The notes below the pieces were generated by a model, which worked only from the letters and a program-made list of their open reading frames with translations, searched no databases and was not told the origin of the DNA. This document shows positions 36,301 through 48,309 of a stretch of DNA of 64,000 nt, piece after piece. Both the position numbers and the translations under genes were made by a program. The stretch is from contig NC_081154.1 of NCBI RefSeq assembly GCF_958295425.1, forward strand, positions 3,817,139-3,881,138, given 5' to 3'. The DNA is from Solea solea (lineage: Eukaryota > Chordata > Actinopteri > Pleuronectiformes > Soleidae). The first letter of the stretch is position 1; each line of letters opens with the position of its first letter.

Positions 36301-38184
36301 GAATAATTTCTTTGTTATATGGAGCAAAGAATGCGGAAAATATTCTGATTTAAGAAGCTGAAAAAATTACAAGAAATGTGATTTAATTATTGAAAAACAC
36401 ACGCTCTGTCCATGCCATGATTTCATTGGAACATAACATTAAGTGGTGGGTCACATGTGGGCCACCAGTTTGACACCTCTGCATTAAGGAGGCCTGTAGA
36501 CACGGTCAAGACGGCCCGCTGAAGGTCAAACTGAGAAACGGTGAAATAAGGTGTCTAGCAACAACACTTTGAATCGTGAAGCAGACGAGCTGCAGCAGCG
36601 GCAGTCCTCTGTACCTAATAAAGTGGACGTATATGAACAACTGCTTTCTATTTACAACTGCGTACATACAGCCACAGAGGTGGGACAGCAGAGTAAGAAC
36701 TGGGGTGAAGTGCTGCTGCTGTGGTGGCGGTAGCTGGAGCACACTTTGCTCTGCTGCAGATGCACGCCATGTATGTTTATTATTAAACCAGAATGCGTCA
36801 CAGATAGAGGCAGCTTGGCCTACACAGTTTTGCAGTTGCAAACACTGTCACACTCTCAAGATCAGAGAGGCATTCAACTTGTGAAACACTTGTGTAAAGG
36901 GAATAGTTTGGGGGGGTTTTGAAGTGTGGTTGACATTTGCGCTCATTGAAATCACACTGAGCAAAGGTTTTCTGACAGCATTAGTACGTTCGAATGTGCC
37001 ATTTCGTGACTTGAATGTTTGAAATTATTTTGTTCTGATTTATCCAAGTGAAACAAACGTAACAAACGGGGCAGCAGTAAACTAAAGACTTTCCTGCTTT
37101 GAGGCTGTGAGCCTGTATGCTTCAAAAAAAATAACAACCCTGCACTTAAGAAGAGGAAATGCTTCAAAGAATCAGTAAAAATCAGAGAAACGCCACACCA
37201 TAAAGTGTACCAACCATGTGGTAAAACAACCATGGCCTCGTCCACTCAGGCGTGCGAAACCCCAGTGGCGTTCGGCCTGAGGTTTCCCCTCAAAACCCTA
37301 CTGAGAAGCATGCATCTCTTTTCAAGAGGAAGCAGCGACTGAGGCGCTCTGGCTTCATACACATATATTTGACAACGCTGTACATTTGCAAGAGTCAAAA
37401 TGAGAACCTGGAAAATTAAGCAGAATTTGACTATTTCCTCAAACTATAGCAGTAGTGGCAGTGAAATGAAAGGCCTCTCTGCAGGATACAGTCATACAGG
37501 TTAGCGGTAAAACTGAAAGAAGGCCTCTGAATCTGATGAAAATAGATAAATAAGTGCATGACTAACACAGCTTTAAGGCAAGAGCAGCTGCCACTTTAAC
37601 AGAAATATTTGAATACCTCCATTACCGACTAATAATATGACTGCTGCTGTAAAACTTGAGTCAAATCAAAACTAGATTTGAGTTAAACTGTCATGATTTC
37701 TTCTTTCAAAAGTTACTTAGTCCCACGCAAATATATTCACAATTGGGTCTTCAGATAGATATTCCAGATAGTGCGAGTCTGTGTTTTCATGTTATTTGCA
37801 TGGATGTCGGGGACGGACTGTGGATTTAAACCTTTTCAAATACTTGTAATTTCACTTTTACAGCTTTACAAAGCAGAGCAGAAGTAAAAGCAGGAGGCAG
37901 AAGATGATAAACAAAAGGCAGGACACAGAGCGGACAGGCAGTTTGCATTATTATAAACGATGTAGGAGTAGGTACCAGAGAGCCTTCCTCAAACTAGGCA
38001 GAGTTTGGTTTAAAGTGACACATTAAACACGTCTTTAAAAACACAACTTCCGATGTGATGCGTAACCTACATCTACTCTTGAATAAAATAAAGCGACCTG
38101 GACGACAGAAAACCTTCACAGACGCTGAGGCACTTACTTTGCGGTCGAGCTGAGGTGCTTCAGGATGCTCAGAGACTGCCACAT
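27434..38184 (-). CDS. sh3bp1: SH3-domain-binding protein 1 (BAR-RhoGAP)
   Basis: Eighteen exons, 5' to 3': 38184-38138, 34963-34921, 34587-34483, 34398-34322, 34041-33930, 33500-33424, 33295-33208, 33091-33023, 32561-32471, 32372-32236, 31242-31131, 31004-30923, 30844-30764, 30271-30158, 30049-29952, 29671-29503, 29349-29015, 27681-27434. All phases agree, giving 694 residues (human about 701). A BAR domain covers about 15-235 (VEQRVEP, KKLPLM, ADLYHF, KEDDYANYFIR). The RhoGAP domain covers about 247-444, with arginine finger Arg286 (GLFR), ALKSYFRELPEPLMTF and NKMTPSNIAIVLGPNLLW. The tail is Ser/Pro-rich, with SH3-type PPPPP and PPPLPPP motifs after residue 612. The YHF/ANYFIR wording fits SH3BP1 rather than ARHGAP17/44. 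SH3BP1 switches off Rac1/Cdc42 at migrating cell edges and junctions. Exon 7 has an odd acceptor inside a (TG)n run. Confidence 0.94.
28556..28740. repeat. CCCTAA-rich dispersed repeat, copy 2
   Basis: Degenerate CTTAACC/CCTAAACC units, then GTCCTCACAAAGGTTAG and GGGGCCTTACAAAGATATAAA, in the same order as 2070-2260. It lies in the last sh3bp1 intron (27682-29014). Confidence 0.6.
31520..32100. repeat. Composite dispersed repeats in sh3bp1 intron 10
   Basis: The intron between exons 11 and 10 (31243-32235) contains AATATGGATAAA...GGTCATGGTCTCC, GAGCCAATCACAGCAG, GGACAGGTCACCAGTC, TATTGGACGAT and GTTGCCCCCTGGTGGC. The last two blocks match 2950-3190. At about 31970-32026 there is also a reverse-strand SINE-tail-like piece (CATCCACCTTCTAGTGCTTTA). 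Confidence 0.5.
33296..33340. repeat. (CA)n microsatellite serving as splice acceptor tract
   Basis: (CA)n from 33303 to 33340 reads as (TG)n on the sh3bp1 strand. It lies directly before the exon 7 acceptor (GGAGCCAG|GAGCCAG, exon starting at 33295), in place of a normal polypyrimidine tract. Confidence 0.85.
34964..38137 (-). other. sh3bp1 intron 1
   Basis: The largest sh3bp1 intron, 3.2 kb. It has a short (CTG)n run near 35510-35530 and AT-rich sequence. A possible old hAT-like piece starts with CAGTGTTTCTCAAACC near 36227 and ends in GGGCCACCAGTTTGA near 36460. No coding exon is seen on either strand. Confidence 0.5.
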
Positions 38185-40336
38185 TTCTGCACTACACCGC
38201 ACGTTCCACCTGTCCACCTCCGTCCACCTCCGTCCTCACACAGCGTCCTGGTCTGAACTCGTCCTCGCCTGAGTCCAGCTTGAGCTACTTCATCTGTAGA
38301 AGAGAAGAGAAGGTCCAGGCCTGTGTGGTCGGCAGGTTTTTGAGTGCGTGTTTTGGTCGTCAGTTTTCGTTCTTGTTTCAGGGGGAGTGAGCTCTGAAGT
38401 AACTCCTAACAAGTCAGCGAATGAGGAAGTTGCACAGATGAAGTGCAAGTTGTCAGGGGGAAGAGAGATGTTTTTTTTTTTTGTGTGTCAGGTTTTAGCC
38501 TGTGCAGATGCTCCACTACATGTTTCCAAAGACGAGGCCGAGCAATTTAAAATGGGTGTGAGGACGGAGAATTTTGATGCCATTCTAGGAATACTTAAGA
38601 GAGGCTAAGTATCAACTGAAGTTCTTTTCATTTACCCAGTTCTGTGCCACTGCTTTCTTCATAAATGATACTTTGCCTCTTGAAATATCCTCCAGGAAGA
38701 CTGTGGTTAGTTTGCACTTCTGTAAATAATAACCGTGTGTGTGCTAAAGAGGTAAAAGGATATGAAAAGAGGAAACTGTCAGACTCTTGCCCCGACAGTA
38801 TTGTTTTTCCTCCACACCGTTGAATGTCGGAAGAAATTTTGATTTTATTTTGATTTTGTTCCTGTTTGTCGGCGGCGCATTCCTCTGTCAGATTAGGTGT
38901 TTTTCTTTCTTTCTAATTTTTTGGTTTTATTCAACTTTTTTTTGGATCTGCAATAACAGATCTTTGGCCAGTTTGGGTCAGCAGAACAAATGTTGATCAG
39001 TGTTTGTTTCAAAGTATTATTTTAGAAAAAAAATGCCTCTTCTCTGTCAAACAAAATTCTCTGATTATACATGGCATTATGAAATCACAGTAGTTGGAGG
39101 CTTCATATGAACAATAACATTTGTCTCAAGTCAGTGGTTTGGGGATAGAGGGGACAAAATGCTTCATTCAAAAATTAGAGTTATATAAAATACAATTTAC
39201 TAGAAAAACCCACATTAGGTTAAAAATAATCAAATTAAATACCTGAATTACCAGTCTTGTAATGTTTCATTAAAGAGTTACAAAAATGTTAATTTTTGGT
39301 AAGTTTTTTTGTTTTTCCACAGGTTGTTGTTGTTGTTTTAGGTCTGATTTCTACAGTTTATATGATATTTACAAAGTATTGAGGTTAAGGAGTCTTCACA
39401 TAATAAAAAGCCTCGATACCTGATGTTCACCAGAGACGCTGATTCGGGCAGTGGAGCGGACTCTACCCTCAAACGTTCAAGTGGGAGTTAATGCTGGTTG
39501 AACGGTGGCATCTAGTGGTGACATTTCCTAAACGCAAACAGGTCACAAACAAAAAAACTTTACACTTGAAAATTAAACACATCAGTCTCTTATGTCAGTG
39601 AATTTATTTTTAAAAATGATTTCAAATACATTGATGGAAAATGTATGACATTTATTTTTCCTTCTATGGCTAAAGCACTCTCACTTTGTGTATGTTTTTT
39701 TTTCCTTTTCTATGAGATACTTCCATGATATAGGGAATCTGGTTTTTACCTGATTAAGACATTTCCAAAGAAAGTCACCAACCACTGAGTATCCAGGTCA
39801 TTATGCTGTACATCTGTGCAGTGTGAATAATAGAAATGCCCTGCAGTATTTCCTGTCTCTGTAAGATCGCCGAAGGTCTGTCACAGGAGAGGAGTCGAGG
39901 TGTCTGAGCATTTTTTGAGACTTATTACCGGAGTGAAGAAAAAACAAAACAAAAACAAAATACTAAACTGAGTGAGTGTAGGTGGTTTAATTACAGGAGA
40001 AAAGTTGAATGGTCTTGTGTAAACTTTGAAAAAGGCAATAGAAGTCATCTCTCCTATAGACGTAGCGAGGTTCTTGTTAGAAACGGGGCAAGGCCACAAG
40101 TCACTGAGACAGTTTGAGGCTACGCTTTTCAGCAAGAAAAAAAAAGAAGGTATTTAAGCGCTAGAAACTCATGATTCAAGGCAATTTAAGTATAATATTC
40201 CTGGTGCTTTGCGTGAAGGATTCTAAAACACACCACTAAATTAACAGCAATAGGTTCAAAAGAATGAAGGGAAAATTTAGGGGGGGACGGGGACCCAAAA
40301 GCCATGAGAGAAACTTCACATCAACTACAGTTTAAA
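38185..40336. other. sh3bp1 5' flank and intergenic sequence to pdap1
   Basis: The flank at 38190-38300 holds a GTCCACCTCC direct repeat and, on the minus strand, an acceptor-like CTTCTACAG near 38300-38292. The sh3bp1 start exon may therefore be preceded by a noncoding exon. The rest is AT-rich with no gene. An 86-codon plus-strand open frame at 38348-38608 has no family resemblance. Confidence 0.4.
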
Positions 40337-41042
40337 TTTATTGTCATAGCTACAACAGCTAATTCTTCCATCTCTGAAAACTGTGGCCCAAAAACAAGAC
40401 AGAACAGAGAGAAATTACAATAATTTTGGTTTGCATAATGATAATGTATCTGTTAAGTGGCAGTAAATAATAGGTCTTTTTTATATATATATCCCAAACA
40501 AAATACTCAACCAAATAGTATATTTTTTATTATCTTAGATTCACCTCTGATAAGTATAGTTCTCTCTCAGTCTCACAAATCAGGTAAAGATAAGTAAAGC
40601 ACCAAGGGAAAAACTCATGCACACCGACTGTAATACCTGTTCAGTTGCTGCGTAAACTTGACTTACGGTAACTTTATGAAAAATGTATGAATAGAAAGGA
40701 ATGGAAATAACTTCAGCAGCTTTAGAATTAAAACCCTGGTGGTTGAGGAAGAGTAAAGAGGAAGTGAAGCACTTGGAAAACCTGCGATTGTCTCCTTGAA
40801 ATTTCTGTAATTTTAAAGAAAACTAGAGGCATTCCAAATGTTGCATTCCTCTTTGTCTCCACCCGTTTCCCCCCCCAGTCCTGACCACACAGTCATGGAA
40901 GCCCCTCTGATTTGAAAAAGGGGGAACAGGAGTTCAGGATCATCCCCCGATCTCCCATCACTTGCATTGGTCCCTTCCCCGTCCTCTTCCTCTCTCCATT
41001 TCTCTGAGACTGAAGTGCATGATGAAGCTTACAGATGGAGGA
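40337..41042 (-). other. pdap1: Possible pdap1 3'UTR
   Basis: On the minus strand the first convincing AATAAA after the pdap1 stop is at 40342-40337, implying a UTR of about 700 bases. No other gene is visible in this stretch. The UTR extent is inferred from this signal alone. Confidence 0.35.
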
Positions 41043-44015
41043 TTAGCGCTTTCCTTTGGCTTCTTCGGCATCTTTTTCAGCTGTTTTTTTTTTAATATAA
41101 AAACATATCAAATTTAAATCCTTCAAATAGCCCAAACTTACAGAACAAGTCTTGAATTAACCAATATGGTTTCTCACCTTTCCTGGTGTCATCTCTCTTC
41201 TTAGCTGCATCCTCCCTCTGTTTCTTGATGATAGCCAGCCTGGCCAGGTCAGCCTTGGCCTGGTCAGTCTTCCCCTCCGAGTGGAGCTTCATGTAGCGTT
41301 CCTTTGATTTCTGCTTCTCTATCTCTTCTCTGAGAGAACAGAAATGAATTCACATGAAATAAAGCAAGGCCTTGCAACATAAAATAGAAAAGAAAACATG
41401 GTCACAAGTTATGGTTTTAATTTTAGAAGCTCTGGCTTTTCTGAGTCACTGATGCTTCTCCCATAAATATTAGGTTTTCATTTTAAAACAGCATAAAAAA
41501 GATATTTGTTCAGGCAACAGTTTTAGCTCCTGGGACCCCTTTCTCAAAACCCCAGTTCTGTGTGGATAAAAAAGCCGACATAATACAAAACTTAAACTGG
41601 TCCTTGTGTATGCAGAGCCGTAACCTAACTAAATATGCATTCATCCATTCAGAGTAAAACAGGAAGACAATTCTCCACTCTGCTGTTTGTTTGTTTCAGT
41701 GTATTACTTACAAGAAACAACAATGGTGAAGAGTAGAGGAAAGACAGATGACATATGTTTCCAGGGCAGAATTCAAGTGTTTTTAAACAAAAACAAAAGT
41801 GGTACGGATGTAGTAGGAGACATTGAGTGACACATACCTCTCTCTGCGAGACAGCTCTTTGGGAGCATTCTCGTCTATTTCGGTCACCTTCTTGTTCTTC
41901 TGAGACACACGGTTTGGATTCTCAATCTCTATAAGCCCCTCCACACCATTTCTCCTCTTGAACTGAAACAAAAACAAATAAAAATTCTCATTTACACCCG
42001 ATGAATCAGGAAAATAACTCCAGAGAGTGACACAGCTAGAAAACAGATGCCAGTCTCACCTGCTACTGTGGCAGTAAATGTTTTTAGACATCTGATGAAT
42101 GTAAACATACACTGCACTAAATTGACAGCGACAGTCCATTTCAACAAGGTTAAACTTTTTTAAAGATTTTTTTTTGGTGTAGCGTAGGTTGTTTCATGTC
42201 GGAAAGTAAAGACATTTTTCTAGAAAGACCCAACAAAGAGACAGAGGTTCTTCATACAATGTGTACAGATGTCAGTCTTTCTGCCAGGACATCCAGTCCA
42301 GACTGTTTTGGTGTTGTTTGAAATTGAAACTTAGGATGTGAGAGATTTGTTTTCCTTCTGCTGTGACTTTTTCTTGCCTGAAGCATTTCCATAGTGCTTC
42401 CGCTTACAGCTACAGCAGAGCTCTTCATTTTCAGAATAAATTTGTGTGAAAGAACTCTTTGTGGTAATCAAGTGATTACTGGAGGGAAAGTAGGCATAAA
42501 GGTTGGTGCAAGCTGAATCACAGAATAGTGAAATTCACATAAAGCAGTAGGAAATTGATGGATAATCACTGAGAATTATAAACTCTTGTCACACTCACCT
42601 CGGAGTCTTCATCACTGCTGCTCTCTTCCTCAGACTCGGCAGAGCTCTCTTTTTCTGCATTGGGATTTGCTTCCTGTTTATATACACAACAAATCACACC
42701 TGATGAGATCTGTTATTAAAACCACAGTAAACTGCCATGAAAAGTTATTTTCACTCACCAACTCCCTCTGTGCCTTCATCTGTCGGTCAATCTCCTCAGG
42801 GTTGCTGAACTGCTTTCCTCGGCCCTTGTGGCCCTTTTTTCCTGCAACACAGTTCAGAGGTGTCACTTGCAAATAAACCGTCTTCAAGCCATTACATCAT
42901 CAATGGTTTGGCCAGGTTTGTGCGTTAGTCTGTCTGGCAGCACAACTCAAAAACAAAAAAATGTAAGCGAAATTTTATTTTTGATTGTTCTATATCAATT
43001 TAAAATACAAACACACATTTCAGATTTTACACAAATTGTTCCCCCCCTATTTACATATAGGATTGAATAAAGTGCCTTAACTCATGAAGTTACAATGTAC
43101 AGCATTTTCAATACAGCTGGATGTGTATGTTATGGTCACACTAGCTTATGTATGGTGGGCACAAATACAACATGAACAATGCAATCGAATTAGACCATGA
43201 ATAAATACTACTACTTTAACTATTTAGTCTGTGATGACGATTGAACAGTGCACATTTAGGATGGTCACCAATATCAGTCAGATACTGGTCAATATGTAAA
43301 ATTCCAAAAGTCTTATGTATCGCATTATTCAGTATGCACAGGGGGTAAAAATGTAACTAAAAATCAGCAAACGCATTTTAGCTGAGTGACGTTTGAATAA
43401 TGTGATTTCTCCTTAATGACTCGGCACAAATGTTTTGTGTTTTTCAGCTTCATAGTTGGTCTAAATACTAATATGGACTAATATCGGAATGGAAAAGTGG
43501 CATCGTCCCATCTGTAATTTAAACACTGACAAGTGTTGCTGTTCTTGTGTCCAGTCCTTACGTGTGAACACACACAGGTGGTCGGTTGGTGTATTTACAG
43601 ATCCACACATTAAAAAAAAACGCAAAACATTTACGAGTATTTGATGATGACGTACGCCAACCAACAGGGAAGAAAATAAATGTTAACATACACTTTGTAG
43701 TCAGCGAATGCTATCTCTGTGCACATGGTATTGGCGGTTACTGACCAAACATTTCAAACGAATGTACGTGTTAAAATAACATCAATTAATAGTGACTTTC
43801 ATGTGAAGTCATGCATTAACAATAGCTACGTTTAGCGCGCCTTTCTCTGGTCGCTCTCGAAACAAAAAAAATACGACATTGTTAACCGGTTAGCATGCTA
43901 CAAGCTACGCATGCGAGAGTTCAACCGGAATTCACGCTAGCCACCACAGAGTTAGCTTGCTAAACATTAGCGTGTTACATTAATTGTAATATCGACACTC
44001 ACCGCCTCGGGGCAT
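41043..44015 (-). CDS. pdap1: PDGFA-associated protein 1 (28 kDa heat/acid-stable phosphoprotein)
   Basis: Six exons, 44015-44003, 42841-42759, 42673-42599, 41962-41838, 41329-41178 and 41080-41043, join in frame into 161 residues (human 181). The N terminus [23 protein letters not shown] matches the family. An acidic Ser-rich stretch ([16 protein letters not shown]) offers casein kinase 2 sites. The signature [29 protein letters not shown] and [15 protein letters not shown] follow. The tail is highly charged and probably alpha-helical. It ends at GKR and lacks the last residues of the human protein. The family is cytosolic and linked to PDGF-stimulated growth and stress survival; its precise biochemistry is not settled. 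The first coding exon is only 13 bases. Confidence 0.94.
42331..42534 (-). other. Open frame inside pdap1 intron 3, no family recognised
   Basis: A 68-codon stop-free frame ends at a TAA (42333-42331). It reads with a Cys cluster and a Lys-rich tail ([24 protein letters not shown]). An acceptor-like ATTCAG sits about 20 bp after its upstream stop, but the phase does not fit splicing from pdap1 exon 3. There is no start Met. It is probably chance, and is recorded because the composition is protein-like. Confidence 0.12.
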
Positions 44016-44230
44016 TATTATGATTCAAAAGTGGCGACGGCGACACCGAAGAAGTCCTCTGTTGTGTCACGGAATACCTCGACCGTCGCGTAGACAAGAG
44101 CGGCTGTTTTTTTAAGTGCTGGAAGAAAAGGCTAGCTACGAGTACTTCGTGTCTCCCGCTGACGCAAACGTCGAAATGTTGCTGCGCTCGCTCACTCGTG
44201 GCTATCTGCGCACGCGCAGTCCTGGAGTCA
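44016..44230 (-). promoter_or_regulatory. pdap1: pdap1 promoter with NRF-1 site
   Basis: The sequence upstream of the pdap1 start is CpG-rich and has no TATA box. TGCGCACGCGCA at 44207-44218 is a perfect palindromic NRF-1 site, typical of housekeeping promoters. Transcription should start between here and 44016. Confidence 0.6.
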
Positions 44231-45032
44231 GGACCGTTGAACAAATCACAGGGTCACTTTATTAGGTACACATGTTGTAACGTATCAGCTCATCCAGGGT
44301 TGTTTTACAACTTACTGAATGTGATCCTTAAAAGACTACAGGTTTAAAAGTAAATACCAACTCAATTTGTTGACAAAATGCTTTTGCCGAATACATATAT
44401 TTAATTTATATACTGTATACTCTGTTCTATATTTGTAGTCTTACCAGTCAACATCCTTCTACATTGTGCATTCACAGATGTGAAATGAAGATGAAAACAT
44501 ATCCCCACTGTGGGACTAATAGAGTCTTATCTTACAGTATCTTATATTAATGACAAAGCAGCAGTAGACCTGCTGATGTTCAATCAGAATGAGGAAAGGT
44601 GCTTTAACTGCTTTTGAACAATGTATTATGTGTTTTGTTAGCTGTTGTTTTTTTAACAAATTCATTTTGCATCATAGATACGTTTGTTTTTTATTATTAT
44701 TGTGAACTAAATATTATTGCATTTTAAAACACTTTTATTTTGAAATTCTCACTTCAAAACGAACACTAAAGTGGACCAAAGTGTTGTACAGAATAGATAT
44801 AGAATAGATAAAATACAGACTACATAAAATACATAAAAGCTCACATAAAATACACATAAGAAAAGGAATAAAAATGCCATATATTTTTAAAAATAAATTT
44901 TTAAGCTCATATCGCCCACTCTTACTGAACAGTTGCATTTACTGACCAGACTAGACGCTCAGTGGCCCCCAGGTCATTTCAGTTTGAGTTCGGGACACAA
45001 TAAAACTGCTGTTTTCTTTCAAATGACTGTGT
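44231..45032. other. Intergenic sequence between pdap1 and cby1
   Basis: AT-rich sequence with no gene seen. It includes short tandem AATAGATA/AAAATACA units near 44792-44870. Confidence 0.4.
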
Positions 45033-45475
45033 TTTATTCATAACCTCAATACCAACATATACAAAGGTCAGTCAGTACTTTCCATACAGATGTAAGTTTT
45101 GTCTTCAAGTTTATTGAGATAGAACTCAAAAGACAGCAGAACAAAACTACTAAATCTGATAACATTAGAATCAGATTCCACATCATCAGTTCGGTTTACC
45201 AAAATTAGGTCACACTGAACTGCCATCAAAGAAAGCCTTTTTTAATTTATTGCTGTGATCAGTGTTGCTTTAGCACTGAGCTTTACTTGCTTTGATGCAT
45301 CATATGCCGTCTTTTAACATCTGATTTCAGTCAAATAAATATGAGCGTGGTACTTAAAAAAGGTAGAAAACAAGATGGATTTTTTTTTTAAACATCAATA
45401 TAATAAACGCAAAACTATAATACAAAAAGAGGACTAAGAATATTGTCAATTCATGCAGGAATCAGGTCAGATCCG
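45033..45475 (-). other. cby1: cby1 3'UTR with poly(A) signal
   Basis: AATAAA on the minus strand at 45038-45033 lies about 440 bases after the stop codon. The UTR is AT-rich. Boundaries are inferred. Confidence 0.5.
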
Positions 45476-46350
45476 TCAATGTTGACTCTTTAATTCGTCC
45501 ACTTCCTTCTCCATCATGTGGTACTCCACTGTCGTCTCTGTCAACTAAAAAAGAGAAAAAAAATAACATCAGTTATGTAATATCTCCACCTTTAACCACT
45601 GGAGTTGTCACAAAGTATAGATTTGCAGTGTGATAAACTATCTCTGATAGTGTTGTATAAATGCATTGTTGACATAAAAACGAACCAAACATAATCAGTG
45701 TACTATAAAGCATGATGAAAGCTCCCACCATGTCCATGAGGAGTTCAATCTTCAGTTTCAGGAGGTTGTTTTCTTCCTCCAGTTGTGCATTTCTTTTCTT
45801 AAGCCGCCGCAATTCCCTACCAGAGGTATTCCCACCAGATTCTGTTTCAACAAACAAAAAACTATTACGTGAGCACCTATGGCAACAACTGCCACCGCTC
45901 AAGTCACTCTTTGGAAAAAAAAAAAAAAAGGTTAGTACCTGATACCCACTGTCCCTCTTCAAACTTCCAGCTCAGGCCTCCGATGTTCATTGCAGGAGGC
46001 CCATACTCAAGACCCAGCTCGATTTCTCTTGTGGAGCGATCCAGCTACATGAGATGAGGAGGCAAAACACGTTGTACCATCTATGCATTATGTAAACAAT
46101 GTGGTGTCTTAGCTGAAAACCTACCACTACTAACTATCACACCTGCATTCATATGTAGGAGAGCACTTTGATATGTGCTATACAAATCAAATACAATTTG
46201 TTTGTTATATGGGTGTATACCTATGATTGTTCCGGGACTGTGTTTATTATTCAGCAGATACTGTAAACTCACCGTGTGGAGGCTTGACAGTGATGCGGAT
46301 TTGCGAGGCGGTATCTTCTTTGGACTGAATGTGTTTCCAAAGATCGGCAT
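45476..46350 (-). CDS. cby1: Protein chibby homolog 1
   Basis: Four coding exons, 46350-46273, 46044-45939, 45841-45729 and 45544-45476, join in frame into 121 residues (human 126). The N terminus MPIFGNTFSPKK is diagnostic. Ser20 lies in RKSASL, the AKT/14-3-3 site described in human. LDRSTREIELGLEYGPP follows. Leucine-heptad coiled coil runs from about residue 70 (LRRLKKRNAQLEEENNLLKLKIELLMDM) to the end. Chibby antagonises beta-catenin and sits at the distal centriole/basal body for ciliogenesis. The protein ends VDELKSQH, so the basic RKRK-type nuclear localisation tail of the mammalian protein is absent. The start exon has 21 bases of 5'UTR after an acceptor (TGTACAG), so a noncoding exon must lie upstream. 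Confidence 0.94.
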
Positions 46351-46789
46351 CTTGAGTGACTTTTTAAGGTCCTGTACAAAATTGGTGTTTCAACAATAAC
46401 AGGCATTAGCATGTGAGTTAACAGCATCACCTAGCCACAGTTTATGTTTATCATTTAGGAGGGTTTGCTGGCAGGAACTTTGTGAATATTAGCTCACAGC
46501 AGCCTTAGAATAAGCCATTTTGTATGAACTTTCAGAAATGGCCTCGCTTTACAGAGGTGGCGATCTTGCTCTGCCATGTTTCTACAGCAGCAAAAACCAG
46601 CCAGAGCTTGTGTTTTGCACTTTGAATGATGCTTACTACATAAACGACGAAGAGAGATGTCCATTTTGGGATGCAAAGGCCACCGTAGTTCTGCAATGCA
46701 CTTGGGAACGGGAGGGGTGAGCTGAGATCGCATATATACGCGCCGCTTTACTGTTGACGGTGGGTAGGTATAATGCTTAGTGCCGGAGA

Positions 46790-47156
46790 TGGCTGTTGGA
46801 GGTGTGGTGGAGGAGTCATGTTCCTGCGCTCAACGTGACAGACTGGAATCAAACTGAAAAATGTTGAACTGTAGACCAGTTAAAAAGACTTAACAATCCT
46901 AAAAAAACATGCTTTAATCAGCAGCTGAACTCGCATAAATGCGTCACTTTACTATTGACGGTGGGTAGGTGTAACGTTTAGTGCCAGAGAACTGATTCTA
47001 ATGATTCAGAGTGTGTGTCGCATATAAAATGCCAGTTTTGTGAAGTTGTACTATGACTGGAAGTATAGTAATGGAAATCGACGTGCCTGATACCACACAG
47101 AGAAGCATCGAGCTGTGCCAAGCCGAGTCGTGCTAGAACTGTACAGTGGAAAAGCG
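46790..47156 (-). mobile_element. MITE family A, right-end copy
   Basis: The right terminus (CGAGTCGTGCTAGAACTGTA, CAGTGGAAAAGCG) is the inverse of the left end at 12216. Internal words GGAATCAAACTGAAAAATG and GTTAAAAAGACTTAACAATC match that copy. A 45-bp unit (TTGACGGTGGGTAGGT, TTAGTGCC) occurs just before it (46753) and again inside (46948), an internal duplication. It lies in the 5' intron of cby1. Confidence 0.6.
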
Positions 47157-47798
47157 TCATAATTCTAAAACTAAATTTTAACTTAACAACCTATGGGAGA
47201 AGCATAACATGTAGTTAGAGCTCGGCCAGTGGTTTGCCCACGATATACTCACAAGAATAGCTGTAATTAAGTAGAACGGTTTACAATTTCATTGTTTCAA
47301 CACACACACACACAGCACTGTTTTTAAAATATAAAATATCAAACAGAAAATAGTAATTCAAAAAGTAAAAAAACAAATACTGAACAAATTTTCTCTCTTA
47401 AATTTAATGCCAAAACAAATACCACTACCAACCAACTATGGCTGTAAAAGGTAAGCTCCTTTTCATACAGCCACTTAAAAGGGGATCAAAGTCTTATTCT
47501 CAACCGATTAGCAATTAGCAAGGCATCAGTATCACTAGATCTCATATGGGAAGCACACACACTAACTGGCTGTGATCAAATACTTCTTATATTAGCGGCT
47601 AATTAGCAATCGTGAAACATTTAACATTAATAAAATATTTCCAAACGACCTACACAGGTCTACTAGCCCTGTGTGCTACGCTAGCACTAGCTAGGTGTGG
47701 CTACTACTCATATCTGACCTTCAATTGAAACTCTCGACTTCTTCAAAGGCTGGTTAGTAGTTGATGAATCAGTTAGAATAACCAACTAATGTATTTAC

Positions 47799-47890
47799 CT
47801 CCATACAGTCTACTTGTGTAATTTCTTTAAAGTGGTGGCAGGAATTGTTTTCTTCCCCCAAAACAATTGTTGCTTCTGCGCATGTGGGAC
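47799..47890 (-). other. cby1: Probable noncoding first exon of cby1
   Basis: On the minus strand the segment ends in ATGGAG|GTAAATAC, a good donor at 47798. TGCGCATGTG near 47876 resembles an NRF-1 half site, placing the start near 47890. It would splice to 46371. The 5' limit is a guess. Confidence 0.45.
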
Positions 47891-48309
47891 TGTTCCATTA
47901 GAACTAAAACGACAACTGTGAAATATGGCATGGCTTACACTAGGTACTAATTCAAGATCAATTTCAAACAACAACAGGTTAAATGTATTTTTAAATAAAC
48001 TCAGCCGCCGAATCCTCTATTTAGAGTGTTATTTGCGCGGTTTTCCCACTCTAAGTCCCGTTCAACTGACACAAATACCCCCTTTCTGTGAACGAAAATG
48101 GTATCATCTATAGGCAGCAAATGCATCACCATGGTGATTGCTCGCCTAACAAGTCCTTACTTTACAATGATCTTCATAGGATTCTGGATAAATTAGTAAA
48201 TATATTGATAATTATATTTGAAATAATACAATAAAACACCAAATAGACATACCATAAAACACGTTGGTTAAGATATATGTTATAATATATCATATTTCTA
48301 TGCCGCTTA

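Noticed and set aside
46520..46720. Protein-like plus-strand frame in the cby1 5' intron
   Set aside because: No known family, no splice context, and it abuts MITE family A; it is more likely repeat sequence.
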